Origin: JASHPR01 sp963739645
GTDB taxonomy: Bacteria > Actinomycetota > Actinomycetes > Streptosporangiales > Streptosporangiaceae
NCBI GenBank assembly: GCA_963739645.1
Contig: CAVUBM010000086.1
Location: 189,452-253,451, forward strand
DNA length: 64,000 bases
Direction of reading: 5' to 3'
The position numbers and the translations under genes are program-made. The notes beneath the pieces were generated by a model. The model had not been told where the DNA came from and did no database searches. It worked only from the letters and a program-made list of their open reading frames with translations. Shown here piece by piece: positions 29,641 to 38,994 of this stretch (the first letter of the stretch is position 1; every line of letters starts with the position of its first letter).

Positions 29641-31801
29641 CTACGGGAACGTGAAGCCCACGTTGAGCGTGATCGTGCTGCCCGCCGGGGCCTGGCCGCT
29701 CGGGCTGGTGCTGGACACGCGGCCGCCCAGGCCCTGGTTGACCGAGACCTGGAACCCTGCCTGCTGCAGGATCTGCGTGGCCTGGTCCACGGGCAGGCCG
29801 GACACGTCCGGGATGCTGACCTGGGGCGGCCCGTTCGAGACGTGCACCGTCACGACTTCGCCCTGGGTGATCGGCGTGCCCGCCGCCGGGGACTGGCTGG
29901 TGATGGTCCCCTGCGGCTGGTTGCTGTTGGAGTCGGCCACCTGCTGCAGCTGGTACCCGCCGGACTGCGCCGTGCCCTGGGCCTGGTCGAACTGCTGGCC
30001 CACGAAGTTCGGCAGCGGCAGGCCCGCGCTGACCGTGATGCCCACCGGCTTCGGCTTCGGCCACGCGGTGCCGGCGACGGGGCTCGGTGCTGATCACGAT
30101 GCCCGCCGGGATGGTCGACGACGCGGCCGACGTCACCGTGCCCGGAATCAGGCCCGCCTTCCTGAGCTCGGCCTGGGCCTGGGACAGCGGGACGCCGGTC
30201 ACCTGCGGGACGCCGACCATGACCGGGCCGATGGACTCGAGGAGGGTCACCGTGCTGCCGTTCTTGGCCTTGGAGCCGATCGCCGGGTCGGTCGCGACGA
30301 CATCGCCCTTCGGGAGGTTGCTGTGCCGCCCCGGGCCCACCTGCACGGTGAAGCCAAGATTCTGCAGCTCGGCCTGGGCGGTGGCGGCCGCCATCCCGTG
30401 CACCGCGGGGACCCTGGAGTACTGCCCGGCGGTGACCCACCAGGTGATCACGCCGATGACCACGACGACCCCGACGGTCAGGGCCAGATAGACGAACCTG
30501 CGGCTGAACAGCCAGCGCTGCAGCAGGGGCTCGTTCCTGAGGTAGTCGCGCATCCCGCGCATATGCCGGCGGTCGACGTCGGGCGCGTCATCCTCGCTGT
30601 ACGGGAGGCCGCCGTACGGGATGGCGGTGGTCGCGTTGCCGTACTGGCCCCCGTCGAAGGGAGCAGCGTCGTAGGACCCGCCGCCCGGGGGCACGATCAG
30701 CGTGTGGTTCAGACCGTCGTGGCCGCGGGACCCCGGGCCGTACCCGGCGCTGTCGCGGTCGTCCTCGGGGAACCACGGGAACCCGGATCCGGCCGGGGCC
30801 AGCGTCCCGTTACCCAGCTCGGCCGCGTAGCTGGCCGGGTCAGGGGCGGGCATCGGCCCGGTGAGCGCCGCGTGCTGGCCATGCGCCGCCGGCAGCGCCA
30901 GCAGCGGCACCGCCGGCAGGGCGTGCGGCGGCCTGTCCGGACGCGGTGCGCCGATCGGCAGGCCGTGCCGGACATCCTCGACCGCGCTCAGGAACTGGCC
31001 CGCGTCCGCGGGCCGCAGGTCAGGGTCGCGGCTGGTGGCCAGGGCCACCAGCGCGTCCAGCGACGGCGGCAGGTCGGGCACCAGGCTGGACGGCGGCGGC
31101 ACCACGTCGCTGACGTGCTTGTGCGCCACCGCGAGCGGCGACTCGCCGGTGTGCGGCTGGGCGCCGGTGAGCATCTCGAACAGCAGCACCCCGGACGCGT
31201 ACACGTCGGTGCGCGCGTCGGAGGCGCTGTGCGACACCTGCTCCGGCGCCAGGTAGGCCGCGGTGCCGATGATCATCCCGGTCCTGGTGTGACCGCCTCC
31301 GGCGGCCGCCCGGGCCAGGCCGAAGTCGGCGACCTTGACCACGGCGCGCTCGCCGAGCAGGACGTTCTCCGGCTTGACGTCGCGGTGGATGATCCCCACC
31401 CGGTGCGCGGCGCCGAGGCCGCCCAGCACGCCGGTGAAGATGTCGAGCGCCTCGCGGGGGCCGAGCTTGCCGCGCTCGCGCAGCAGCTCCCGCAGCGTGC
31501 GGCCGGGGACGTACTCCATCACCAGGTAGAGGAGATCCCCGTCGGCACCCTGGTCATAGACGGCCACCACATTCGGGCTGGACAGCCGCGCCGCGGACCG
31601 CGCCTCGCCGGTGAACCGCCGGACGAACTCCGGATCGCCGGCCAGCTCGGGGTGGGCGATCTTCAGCGCCACCGTGCGGTCTAGCTTGGTGTCGGTGCCC
31701 AGGTAGACCGTGGCCATGCCGCCGCGGGCGATCCAAGAGCCCACCCGATACCGGCCGTCGAGCAACTGCCCGGCGTTTGGGCGCGAAAGGGTGGTATCCA
31801 T
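29641..31801 (-). CDS. pknL: PASTA-domain Ser/Thr protein kinase (PknL/PknB-type), one-base frameshift
   Basis: About 719 residues. The kinase domain (about 15-275) has the Gly loop IARGGMATVYLG, catalytic Lys in VALKIAHPE, HRDVKPENVLL, DFGLARA and GTAAYLAPEQ, all intact. A disordered juxtamembrane region runs to about 465, then one membrane helix (FVYLALTVGVVVVIGVITWW) and four extracellular PASTA domains. The last two PASTA units are in another frame; dropping one C of the run at 30079-30082 gives ISTEPVAGTAWPKPKPVGIT. PASTA kinases sense cell-wall fragments. An Rv2175c homologue, the known PknL substrate of M. tuberculosis, is encoded nearby. ATG 31801 has no SD but a -10 box 7 nt upstream. 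Confidence 0.88.
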
Positions 31802-31814
31802 CGCGAGAATTGTA
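31802..31814 (-). promoter_or_regulatory. -10 element for a leaderless pknL transcript
   Basis: On the minus strand TACAAT (31814-31809) is followed by TCTCGCG and ATG 31801. This is the closest match to consensus among the leaderless sites. Confidence 0.6.
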
Positions 31815-31870
31815 CGGGTGGCCAGTCGTTTATGCGCGCTGAACAACAGCGGTTGGATCCGAGGTGATGG

Positions 31871-33109
31871 GTGAGTTTTCCAAGTTCGGCCGGTCCGTCC
31901 GTCCCGGAACGGGTGGTGGTGGCCGGCGCCGGGCTGGCCGGGCTGCGCACCGCCGAGGAGCTCAGGGCCAGAGGCTACGCGGGAGAGGTGACCCTGGTCG
32001 GGGCCGAGCGCCGGCCGCCGTACGACCGGCCGCCGCTGTCGAAGCGGGTGATGGCCGGCGAGCTCGCCGATACCACGCTGCGGGACGACCTGGACACGCT
32101 CGGGATACGGCTGCACCTGGCCGAGACCGCTACCGGGTTCGAGCCGGCCGCGGGGGAGCCTGACGGTGGTCATCACGGGGGGGTCCTGCGCACCGATCGC
32201 GGCGAGCACCGCTACGACCGGCTGGTGCTGGCCACCGGGGCCACGCCGGTCGCCCTGCCGGGCAGCGGCCCGCAGCGGTTCCTGCGCACGCTCGACGACG
32301 CGCTGACCCTGCGCGACCTGCTCGAACCCGGGTTGCGGCTGGCCATCGTGGGGGCGGGCTGGATCGGTGCCGAGCTGGCCACGGCGGCGGCCGCCCGCGG
32401 CTGCCAGGTGACCGTGCTCGAGGCCGCCGCCGCCCCGCTGGTCGCGGCCGTGGGGGAGCAGGTCGGCGGGCTGACCGCCGCGTGGTACCACGCGGCCGGG
32501 GTCGACCTCAGGCTCAGCCAGCCGGTCGGCTCGGTTGAGCCCGGAGGGCTGGCCCTGGCCGGCGGGAGCTGGCTGGACGCCGACGTGATCGTCACCGCGG
32601 TCGGGGTGCGGCCGGAGACCGGCTGGCTGGACGGCACCGGGGTCGCGCTGGACAACGGCGTCGCCGCCGACGAGCAGCTGCGGACGTCGGTGCCCGGGGT
32701 GTTTGCGGTCGGCGACTGCATGGCGTTCTGGTCGCTGCGGTACGGCCGCAGGCTGCGGTTTGAGCACTGGGACGTGGCGCTGCGGGCCCCCGCGGTCCTG
32801 GCCGCGAACCTGCTGGGCGGGACCGACGCGTTCAATCCCGTGCCGTACTTCTGGTCGGAGCAGTTCGGGAGGATGATGCAGTACGTCGGCTTCCACGGGG
32901 CGGCGGACCGGATGGTGCTGCGCGGTGACCCGGCCGCGGGCACATGGGCCGCCTGCTGGCTCGCCGGGGACCGGCTGGCGGCGCTGCTCACCGTGGATTC
33001 ACCGCGTGACCTGGCCCAGGGGCGGCGGCTGATCGAGGCCGGGGCCGAGGTCGACGCGGCCAGGCTCACCGATCCCGGCGTCCCGGTGAAGGCGGCGGCG
33101 GTCAGCTGA
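31871..33109 (+). CDS. FAD-dependent pyridine nucleotide-disulphide oxidoreductase (ferredoxin-reductase type)
   Basis: 412 residues with two Rossmann motifs: FAD-binding VVVAGAGLAGLRTAEEL near the N-terminus and NAD(P)-binding LAIVGAGWIGAELATAAAARG (about 155). Also seen are LVLATGATP and the C-terminal FAD loop VPGVFAVGDC. The C-terminal dimerisation region resembles rhodocoxin/putidaredoxin-reductase enzymes. A ferredoxin partner is not in the window. GTG 31871 follows GAGGTGAT. It is divergent from pknL, and its last 8 bp overlap the convergent LD-carboxypeptidase. Confidence 0.88.
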   Translation: MSFPSSAGPSVPERVVVAGAGLAGLRTAEELRARGYAGEVTLVGAERRPPYDRPPLSKRVMAGELADTTLRDDLDTLGIRLHLAETATGFEPAAGEPDGGHHGGVLRTDRGEHRYDRLVLATGATPVALPGSGPQRFLRTLDDALTLRDLLEPGLRLAIVGAGWIGAELATAAAARGCQVTVLEAAAAPLVAAVGEQVGGLTAAWYHAAGVDLRLSQPVGSVEPGGLALAGGSWLDADVIVTAVGVRPETGWLDGTGVALDNGVAADEQLRTSVPGVFAVGDCMAFWSLRYGRRLRFEHWDVALRAPAVLAANLLGGTDAFNPVPYFWSEQFGRMMQYVGFHGAADRMVLRGDPAAGTWAACWLAGDRLAALLTVDSPRDLAQGRRLIEAGAEVDAARLTDPGVPVKAAAVS

Positions 33110-34085
33110 CCGGCTGCGGCCGCAGCGGCGGGTCGAGCAGCCGCAGCGTCGCGGCGTCGGCGTCAAGCTCCGCCGCGACGCCGATCGGAAAGGCCTGGAA
33201 GTACCCGCCGTGGCCGACATTCGCCCAGGCGATCATCGGCACCCCGAGGCGGCCGAGCCGCTCGGTCAGGATCTCCTCGACACCGGTGGGCTCGCCGCAG
33301 CCGACGAACGTGCCCGCCACGACGCCGGCCACGCCGTCGAGATACCCGGACCGGCGCAGCTGGGTGAGCATCCGGTCCAGCCGGTACTCCGGCTCGTTCC
33401 TGTCCTCCACGAGCAGGATCCCGCCCCGCGCGGGCCACGACGTGTCGGTGCCGAGCGACGACGTCAGCAGGGTCAGGTTCCCGCCCAGGGTGACACCACG
33501 GGCGCGCCCGCCGGCCACGCGGTTGGCCATCGGGTAACGGATCTCGGTGGCCCGCTCGGGGTGCATCAGCGCGCGCAGCATCGACCCGAACGAGTAGTGC
33601 CCGGCTGCGCTCTGGGACGCCACGTTCGGGCTCAGCAGCGAGGCCCAGCCGAGTTTGCTGGCGGCCGCCTCAAGCACGGCCGTGACGTCGGAGTACCCGG
33701 CCAGCACCTTGGACGGGAGCCCGGCGATGCCGTCCCAGTCCATGGCCTCCAGGGTGCGCTGCGCACCGTAGCCCCCGGTGGCGAAGATGATGCCGGCGAT
33801 GCCGGGGTCGGTCAGCGCGGCCCGCAGGTCGGCGGTGCGCATCGCGTCGTCGCCCGCGAGGTAGCCGCGCATGCTGCCCTGATCGCGGGCGGAAGGGAAA
33901 AGCACCGGGTCGAGCCCGGCGAACCGCAGCGCGTCGAGCCCGATGGCCAGCTGCGCGGGATCGGCCGGGCCGCTGACCGACAGCACCGCGACGCGGTCAC
34001 CGGGGCACAGCGCCGGCGGGCGGGCCAGCGAGGCCGGCCGGGAGGACGAGGGCCGGCGGGCCTGCCCGGTCATGTCGCGGGTCAT
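33102..34085 (-). CDS. S66-family LD-carboxypeptidase
   Basis: 327 residues. LD-carboxypeptidases trim the terminal D-Ala from tetrapeptide stems in peptidoglycan recycling; the same fold includes microcin-C immunity proteins. The catalytic triad is present: Ser in GYSDVTAV, Glu in LLVEDRNEPEYRL and His in ANVGHGGYFQAFP. GGYGAQRTL and GGNLTLLTSSLGT are also conserved. No signal peptide. ATG 34085 is 8 nt after the M20 peptidase stop, so translation is probably coupled; ATG 34073 is an alternative. Confidence 0.87.
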   Translation of the reverse strand: MTRDMTGQARRPSSSRPASLARPPALCPGDRVAVLSVSGPADPAQLAIGLDALRFAGLDPVLFPSARDQGSMRGYLAGDDAMRTADLRAALTDPGIAGIIFATGGYGAQRTLEAMDWDGIAGLPSKVLAGYSDVTAVLEAAASKLGWASLLSPNVASQSAAGHYSFGSMLRALMHPERATEIRYPMANRVAGGRARGVTLGGNLTLLTSSLGTDTSWPARGGILLVEDRNEPEYRLDRMLTQLRRSGYLDGVAGVVAGTFVGCGEPTGVEEILTERLGRLGVPMIAWANVGHGGYFQAFPIGVAAELDADAATLRLLDPPLRPQPVS

Positions 34086-34093
34086 GCGGCGGG

Positions 34094-35449
34094 TCAGGCC
34101 GCGCTCGTCAGGAACCGGTCGAGCACCCGCATGCCGAACTGCAGCGCGGACACGGGCACCCGCTCGTCGACTCCGTGGAACATCGCGTAGTAGTCGTACC
34201 CGGGCGGCAGGGCGAGCGGCATGAACCCGTAGCCGCTGATGCCGAGCCGGGCGAAGGCCTTGGCGTCGGTGCCCCCGCCCATGCAGTAGGGGACCACGTG
34301 CGACCCGGGGTCCTCGGCCAGCAGGGCCGCGGTCATCGCCGCCACCTCCGGGCCGTCGAGCGCCGCCTCGAGCGGGGCCTCCCTGTGGTAGTACTCCCAG
34401 CTCACGTCCGGACCGGTGAGCTCGTCCATGGTGACGCGGAACTCGTCCTCATAGCCGGGCAGCATGCGCCCGTCCACGTAGGCCACGGCGTCGGCGGGGA
34501 TCACGTTGATCTTGTAGCCGGCCTCGAGCATGGTCGGGTTCGCGCTGTTGCGCACGGTGGCCTCGACCAGGTGGGCTGCGGGGCCGAGCGGGGCGAGCAA
34601 CTGGTCGGCGTCGGCGTGCCCGGCGTCGAGATCGACCTCCGCCCCGACCGCGTCCGCGATCGCGGCGATAGCGGCGCGCACCGTCGGGATCAGCCGTACC
34701 GGCCAGCGGTAGGCCCCGATCCTGGCCACCGCCTCACCCAGGCGGACCACGGCGTTGCTGGTGTTGGGCTTGGAGCCGTGGCCCGCGCGCCCGTGCGCGG
34801 TGAGCTTGAGCCAGGCGGTGCCGCGCTCGGCCGAGGCCACGGGGTACAGGCGCAGACCGGCCCCGGCGTGAAACGTAAAGGCGCCTGATTCGCCGATGCC
34901 CACGGCGGCGCCGTCGAACAGGTCAGGCCGGTGACCGGCGAGCCAGGACGATCCGTACTCGGTCGTGTCCTCCTCATCCGCGGTGAACGCGAGCACGATG
35001 TCGCGGGGCGGCCGGCGCCCGGCCCGCTGCCACGACCTGACCACGGCGAGAATCATCGCGTCAGAGTTCTTCATGTCGACGGCGCCGCGCCCCCACACCA
35101 CACCGTCGCGCACCTCGCCGGAGAACGGGTGGACCTGCCAGGCGGCCGGGTCGGCCGGGACCACGTCCAGATGGCCATGGACGAGCAGCGCGGCCGCGCC
35201 CGGGTCGGTCCCGGCGATCCTGGCCACCACGTTCGCGCGGCCGGGGGCCGACTCGAGCAGCACCGGCTCCAGGCCACCCTCGGACAGGCGCGCCGCCACG
35301 TACTCGGCCGCCGGGCGCTCGTTCCCGTCCCCGCCGCCGCGGTTGGTGGTGTCGATCCTGATCAGGTCCGAGGTGAACGTGACCACCTCGGCGTCCGCGA
35401 TCTCATCCGGGCCGGCCTGGTCGTGTCGGCCAGGCCGGCAACTGGTCAC
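34094..35449 (-). CDS. M20-family metallopeptidase (ArgE/DapE/carboxypeptidase type)
   Basis: 451 residues. Di-zinc ligands are His and Asp in HGHLDVVP, bridging Asp in GRGAVDMKNSD, Glu pair in TADEEDTTEYG, an acidic residue in IGESGAF and His in AMFHGVDERVP. The family hydrolyses acyl-amino acids or small peptides; the exact substrate cannot be read from sequence. GTG 35449 opens the frame, and an overlapping ATG in another frame soon meets a stop. It forms a two-gene unit with the LD-carboxypeptidase. Confidence 0.87.
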   Translation of the reverse strand: MTSCRPGRHDQAGPDEIADAEVVTFTSDLIRIDTTNRGGGDGNERPAAEYVAARLSEGGLEPVLLESAPGRANVVARIAGTDPGAAALLVHGHLDVVPADPAAWQVHPFSGEVRDGVVWGRGAVDMKNSDAMILAVVRSWQRAGRRPPRDIVLAFTADEEDTTEYGSSWLAGHRPDLFDGAAVGIGESGAFTFHAGAGLRLYPVASAERGTAWLKLTAHGRAGHGSKPNTSNAVVRLGEAVARIGAYRWPVRLIPTVRAAIAAIADAVGAEVDLDAGHADADQLLAPLGPAAHLVEATVRNSANPTMLEAGYKINVIPADAVAYVDGRMLPGYEDEFRVTMDELTGPDVSWEYYHREAPLEAALDGPEVAAMTAALLAEDPGSHVVPYCMGGGTDAKAFARLGISGYGFMPLALPPGYDYYAMFHGVDERVPVSALQFGMRVLDRFLTSAA

Positions 35450-35672
35450 TCATGCTCGCCGCCCACATGATCATCGCTCATGCTCATGCCCGTCCCCGCG
35501 TCTGGTCTCCCGCGCCGCATCAAGATCTATCATCTGGCACGCGGGCCCGGGCGCCGCGCAGCCGGCAGCATGGCCGGTTTCGTGCCATATCTCACGGTTA
35601 TCCGTGTGCTGCGGGGCAGGCGGCTGTTACTCCGTGTTTGGCCAGCGGCTGGTTGTGGGAAACTCTCCAGAC

Positions 35673-36035
35673 GTGGCACAGATCGACCCCCCGGCCGACG
35701 CTATCGTTGGCGACTGGCTGACCGTTCCCGAGGTCTCCGAGCGACTCGGGATCCCTGTGAGCAGGGTCAAGCAACTGATTCGTGACCGAAAGCTGGTGGC
35801 GGTCCAGCGTCCCAGCGGCGTGTACTGCGTGCCCGCGGCCTTCCTCGACGGCGACCAGGTCGTCCGGGGTCTGCACGGCACGCTCACCGTCCTGTTCGAC
35901 TGCGGGTTCGACGAGCCGGAGGCGCTGCGCTGGCTGTTCACGGCCGACGACACGCTGCCCGGCACGCCGATCCAGGCGATCACGGAGCACCGCTGCACCG
36001 AGGTGAACCGGCGGGCCCAGGCGCTCGCCTTCTGA
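35673..36035 (+). CDS. Rv2175c-type DNA-binding protein (winged helix)
   Basis: 120 residues. DWLTVPEVSERLGIPVSRVKQLIRDRKLVAVQR is the helix-turn-helix, then VYCVPAAFLDGDQVV and LHGTLTVLFDCGFDEPEALRWLFT. The C-terminus NRRAQALAF matches the conserved end of the mycobacterial family (VRRAQAMAY). Rv2175c binds DNA and is phosphorylated by PknL in M. tuberculosis. A Thr-rich N-terminal tail like the mycobacterial phospho-acceptor site is not obvious here. GTG 35673 or GTG 35655 could be the start. It is tail-to-tail with the polyprenyl synthase. Confidence 0.82.
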   Translation: MAQIDPPADAIVGDWLTVPEVSERLGIPVSRVKQLIRDRKLVAVQRPSGVYCVPAAFLDGDQVVRGLHGTLTVLFDCGFDEPEALRWLFTADDTLPGTPIQAITEHRCTEVNRRAQALAF

Positions 36036-36039
36036 CCCG

Positions 36040-37125
36040 GATAAGCCGCTGCGCGCCGTCGCGGTGACGGCCAGCTCGGCCAGCGCGCCCTGGGCCGGGC
36101 TGGTGATGGGCGCGTCCGCGAGCGCGGACAGCGCCTCCGCCACGCTGGCATCGATCATCCGCTCGCACTCGCTCACCGCCCCGGTGCCGGTGAGGATCGC
36201 GCGGATCTGGCCGGCGCCGTCCTCGGTGAGCAGCGGGTCGCCGAGCCGCCGGTCGAGCACCTCGCGCTGGGCCCGGCTGGCCCGGTCCCGTGGCGATCGC
36301 CACCAGGACCGTGCGCTTCCCCTCGCGCAGATCATCGCTGGCCGGCTTCCCGGTCTGCGCCGGATTCCCGAACACGCCCAGAAGGTCATCCCGCAACTGG
36401 AACGCGATGCCCAGCGGGATGCCGTAGCGGGTGAAGGCGGCGGTCACCGGCTGGCCGCCGCACCCCGGCGGGCCGGCCAGGGCCGCGCCGAGGTGCAGCG
36501 GGCGCTCGATCGTGTACTTGGCCGACTTGTACCTGACCACCCGCAGCGCGCTGGCGACGGTGCCGTCCCCCGCCGCCTGGCCGAGCAGGTCCAGGTACTG
36601 GCCGGAGATGACCTCCACCCGCATGGCGTCAAGCACCTGCTGTCCGCGGGCCAGGGCGGCGGGTGGCAGCCCGCTCGCGTGGAACAGCTGGTCGGTCCAG
36701 GTCAGCAGCAGATCGCCGACCAGGATGGCGGTCCCGGTGCCGAACGACTCGGCCGACCCGCGCCAGCCGCCCGACGCGTGCCTGGCCGCGAACCGGCGGT
36801 GCACCGACGGCTGGCCGCGCGCGGGTGTCGCTGGCGTCCATGACGTCGTCGTGCACGAGCGCGCTCGCGTGCAGCAGCTCGAGCGCGGCCGCTGCGGCCA
36901 TGAATCTCCTGGCCGTCCTCGCCGCCCGCTGCCGCGCCAGCCCCAGTAGCAGAACGCCGGGCGCAGCCGCTTCCCGCCGGCCAGCAGCCCGGTGATCGCG
37001 TCCAGCCACGGCAGCATGTCCGGGCCAATCTCGGCGAGCACCGTGCGCTGCCGGGCCAGGAAGCCGTCCAGGACGCAGCCGACCCGGTCGCGGATCCGCG
37101 GAAGATCAGCCTGGCTTGTCGCCAT
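36040..37125 (-). CDS. idsA: polyprenyl (geranylgeranyl-type) diphosphate synthase, several frameshifts
   Basis: Condenses isopentenyl diphosphate with allylic diphosphates. Segments occur in three frames: GPDMLPWLDAITGLLAGGKRLRPAFCYWGW, then ALELLHASALVHDDVMDASD (first Asp-rich motif), then PSVHRRFAARHA to GIAFQLRDDLLGVFG (second Asp-rich motif) and SDDLREGKRTVLVAIATG, then REVLDRRLGDPLLTEDGAGQ to ELAVTATAR. At least three single-base indels (near 36930, 36822 and 36295) are needed. The stop is not visible in the expected place, so the 3' end (about 36040) is approximate. ATG 37125 has a -10 box 7 nt upstream. The neighbourhood matches mycobacterial idsA2. Confidence 0.82.
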
Positions 37126-37138
37126 GGTGGCGAGACTA
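37126..37138 (-). promoter_or_regulatory. -10 element for leaderless idsA
   Basis: On the minus strand TAGTCT (37138-37133) is followed by 7 nt and ATG 37125. Confidence 0.55.
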
Positions 37139-37177
37139 GCCCGGCCGGGCGGCCCGCGCGGGCCGGCCGATCGGGGC

Positions 37178-37190
37178 TAGCCTGGTCCGT
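37178..37190 (+). promoter_or_regulatory. -10 element for leaderless metF
   Basis: TAGCCT (37178-37183) is followed by GGTCCGT and ATG 37191. With the idsA element it makes a compact back-to-back promoter region of 65 bp. Confidence 0.55.
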
Positions 37191-38166
37191 ATGCCGCAGC
37201 GCACAGCCGCACCAGCGATCAGGGACCTGCTCGTCCTCCGGCGTCCAGGTCCTTCTCGTTCGAGTTCATGCCGCCCAAGACCGAGGATGACGAACGGAAG
37301 CTGTGGCGGGCGATCCGGCAGCTGGAGCCGCTCCGGCCCACGTTCGTGTCGGTGACCTACGGGGCAGGCGGCTCGACCAGGGACCGCACCGTCCGGGTTA
37401 CCGGCCGGATCGCCGAGGAGACGACGCTCACCCCGGTCGGGCACTTCACCGCCGTGAACCACTCCGTGGCCGAGCTGCGCCACGTGATCGGCTCGTACGC
37501 GGCGGTCGGCGTGCGCAACGTGCTCGCGCTGCGCGGTGACCCGCCGGGGGCGCCAGGCGACGAGTGGGCGCCGCATCCGGATGGTCTGAGCTACGCCGCC
37601 GATCTGGTCCGCCTGATCAGGGCGTCCGGCGACTTCTGCGTCGGTGTGGCCGCGTTCCCCGAGGGCCATCCGCGGTCGCCGGACCCGGAATCTGACGTCT
37701 CGGTACTTCGTCGAGAAATGCCGGGCCGGCGCGGACTTCGCCATCACCCAGATGTTCTTCTATCGTGGAGGATTACCTGCGGCTGCGGGACCGGGTCGCG
37801 GCCCGCGGCTGTGACGTGCCGATCATCGCCGGCATCATGCCGATCACCAGCGTGGCGATGATCGAGCGCATGGTGGCGCTGTCTGGGCGCCAGGTTCCCC
37901 GAGTCGCTGACCGAGCGGCTGCAGGCGCAGGCCGATGACCGGCGCGGCAGTGCGCAAGATCGGGGTGGAGTACGCCGCGCGGGATGTGCGACCGGCTGCT
38001 CGCCGAGGGCGCGCCGGGCCTGCACTTCTACACGCTGAACGGGTCGCGGGCGACTCAGGAGATCTACGAGCTCCTGGGCCTGGGGGACCGGGACAGGGCT
38101 CAGGCCCGCCGGGACGGCGCGACCCCGGCGGCCCGGGTGGGCCGCAGCGGGAGCACGCGCCCATGA
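37191..38166 (+). CDS. metF: methylenetetrahydrofolate reductase, many frameshifts
   Basis: Makes 5-methyltetrahydrofolate for MetH. Readable blocks in order: FSFEFMPPKTEDDERKLWRA, TFVSVTYGAGGSTRDRTVR, VGHFTAVNHSVAELRHVI, GVRNVLALRGDPPGAP, YFVEKCRAGADFAITQMFFY, DYLRLRDRV, CDVPIIAGIMPITSVAMIER, RFPESLTERLQAQADD, RKIGVEYA, and MCDRLLAEGAPGLHFYTLN. About seven one-base insertions (near 37235-37255, 37700, 37763, 37888, 37940 and 37987) break the frame. With them removed the protein is about 320 residues and complete, so I read a functional gene with sequence errors. ATG 37191 has a -10 box 7 nt upstream. Confidence 0.85.
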
Positions 38167-38719
38167 CCGCGTACGGCACCGGCGCGCCAGGAAAGGCGAA
38201 GCCGGTCAGCAGGTCGGTGAAGCCGAGGCTGCGGTAGAGCCGGCCTGGCCGGCGAGTTCGCGTCCTGCGTCGAGAGCACGGCCGTGCGCTCCAGGCGGCC
38301 CTCGGCCAGGCCGAGCACCAGGCTCCGGCCGATGCCGCGGCGGTGATAGTCCGGGTGGACGTGCACCTCGGCGATCTCGAGCGAGTCCGCCAGCCAGGCG
38401 GAGGCGACCGCCGCCCCGGACTTGGCCGTGATCGCGGCCGCGACCACGTCGTGCCACCACTGGCCAGCCGCGCCGCGGAACGCGTAGCTGAACCCGATGA
38501 TCTCCTGGTGTACCCGGTCCGCCCGGGCTCGCCCGCGTCCGCGGTCACGGCGAGCGCGCGGAAGCCGCGGTAGGTGCCGTGCCGCTCCATGATCGACCGC
38601 CTGCCGGGCAGCTGGTCGGCGTCGGGCCGCATGGCCGCCATGTACACCGCGGTCAGCGCGTCGAGGTGGGCCACGAAGGCGGCCTGGCTGAGTTCCTGTG
38701 GCGGGCTCGTGGATGGCAC
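38100..38719 (-). CDS. GNAT-family N-acetyltransferase, frameshifted
   Basis: N-terminus FVAHLDALTAVYMAAMRPDA and RRSIMERHGTYRGFRALAVT is in one frame, the acetyl-CoA-binding core SLEIAEVHVHPDYHRRGIGR and SLVLGLAEGRLERTAVLSTQ in a second, and RLYRSLGFTDLLTGFAFPG back in the first. The R-x-x-G-x-G/A motif RRGIGR is intact. At least two indels (near 38500 and 38245) are needed. The 3' end is uncertain and overlaps the end of metF. GTG 38719 has a -10 element 7 nt upstream. A GNAT gene near metF and idsA is also found in M. tuberculosis. Confidence 0.72.
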
Positions 38720-38732
38720 GGCGGCTAGCGTA
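38720..38732 (-). promoter_or_regulatory. -10 element for the leaderless GNAT gene
   Basis: On the minus strand TACGCT (38732-38727) is followed by AGCCGCC and GTG 38719. Confidence 0.5.
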
Positions 38733-38994
38733 TGTCAGCCCGGGTGCCGCGATTCCCTCGCCCCTGGGCCCAGCCCTCCCGTTTTGTCGGACCCCTCTTG
38801 TATCTTCGAACGCAGTTAGGAATTGGCTGGACAGCTAACCGAATTTATGTTCGACTGACACCGGGATGAAGTCGTCCGGCGACGACCGCCTCGGCGCCGG
38901 GCCGCCGGGCCGGGTGGAGCGTGGGGAAGCGCCCCGCCCGGCCGCGGCGAGACCCTGGCCCGGCGGCCGGGCGTTTCGGATAGGAGGAGCTGAA

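Noticed and set aside
33102..34085. Apparent loss of a catalytic Ser in GGYGAQ of the S66 peptidase
   Set aside because: The nucleophile of this family is the Ser of the G(H/Y)SD motif, which is present (GYSDVTAV); Glu and His are also in place.
37191..38166. metF as a decayed pseudogene
   Set aside because: All conserved blocks are present in order, and single-base removals restore them. A decaying gene would also show substitutions at conserved residues and larger deletions.
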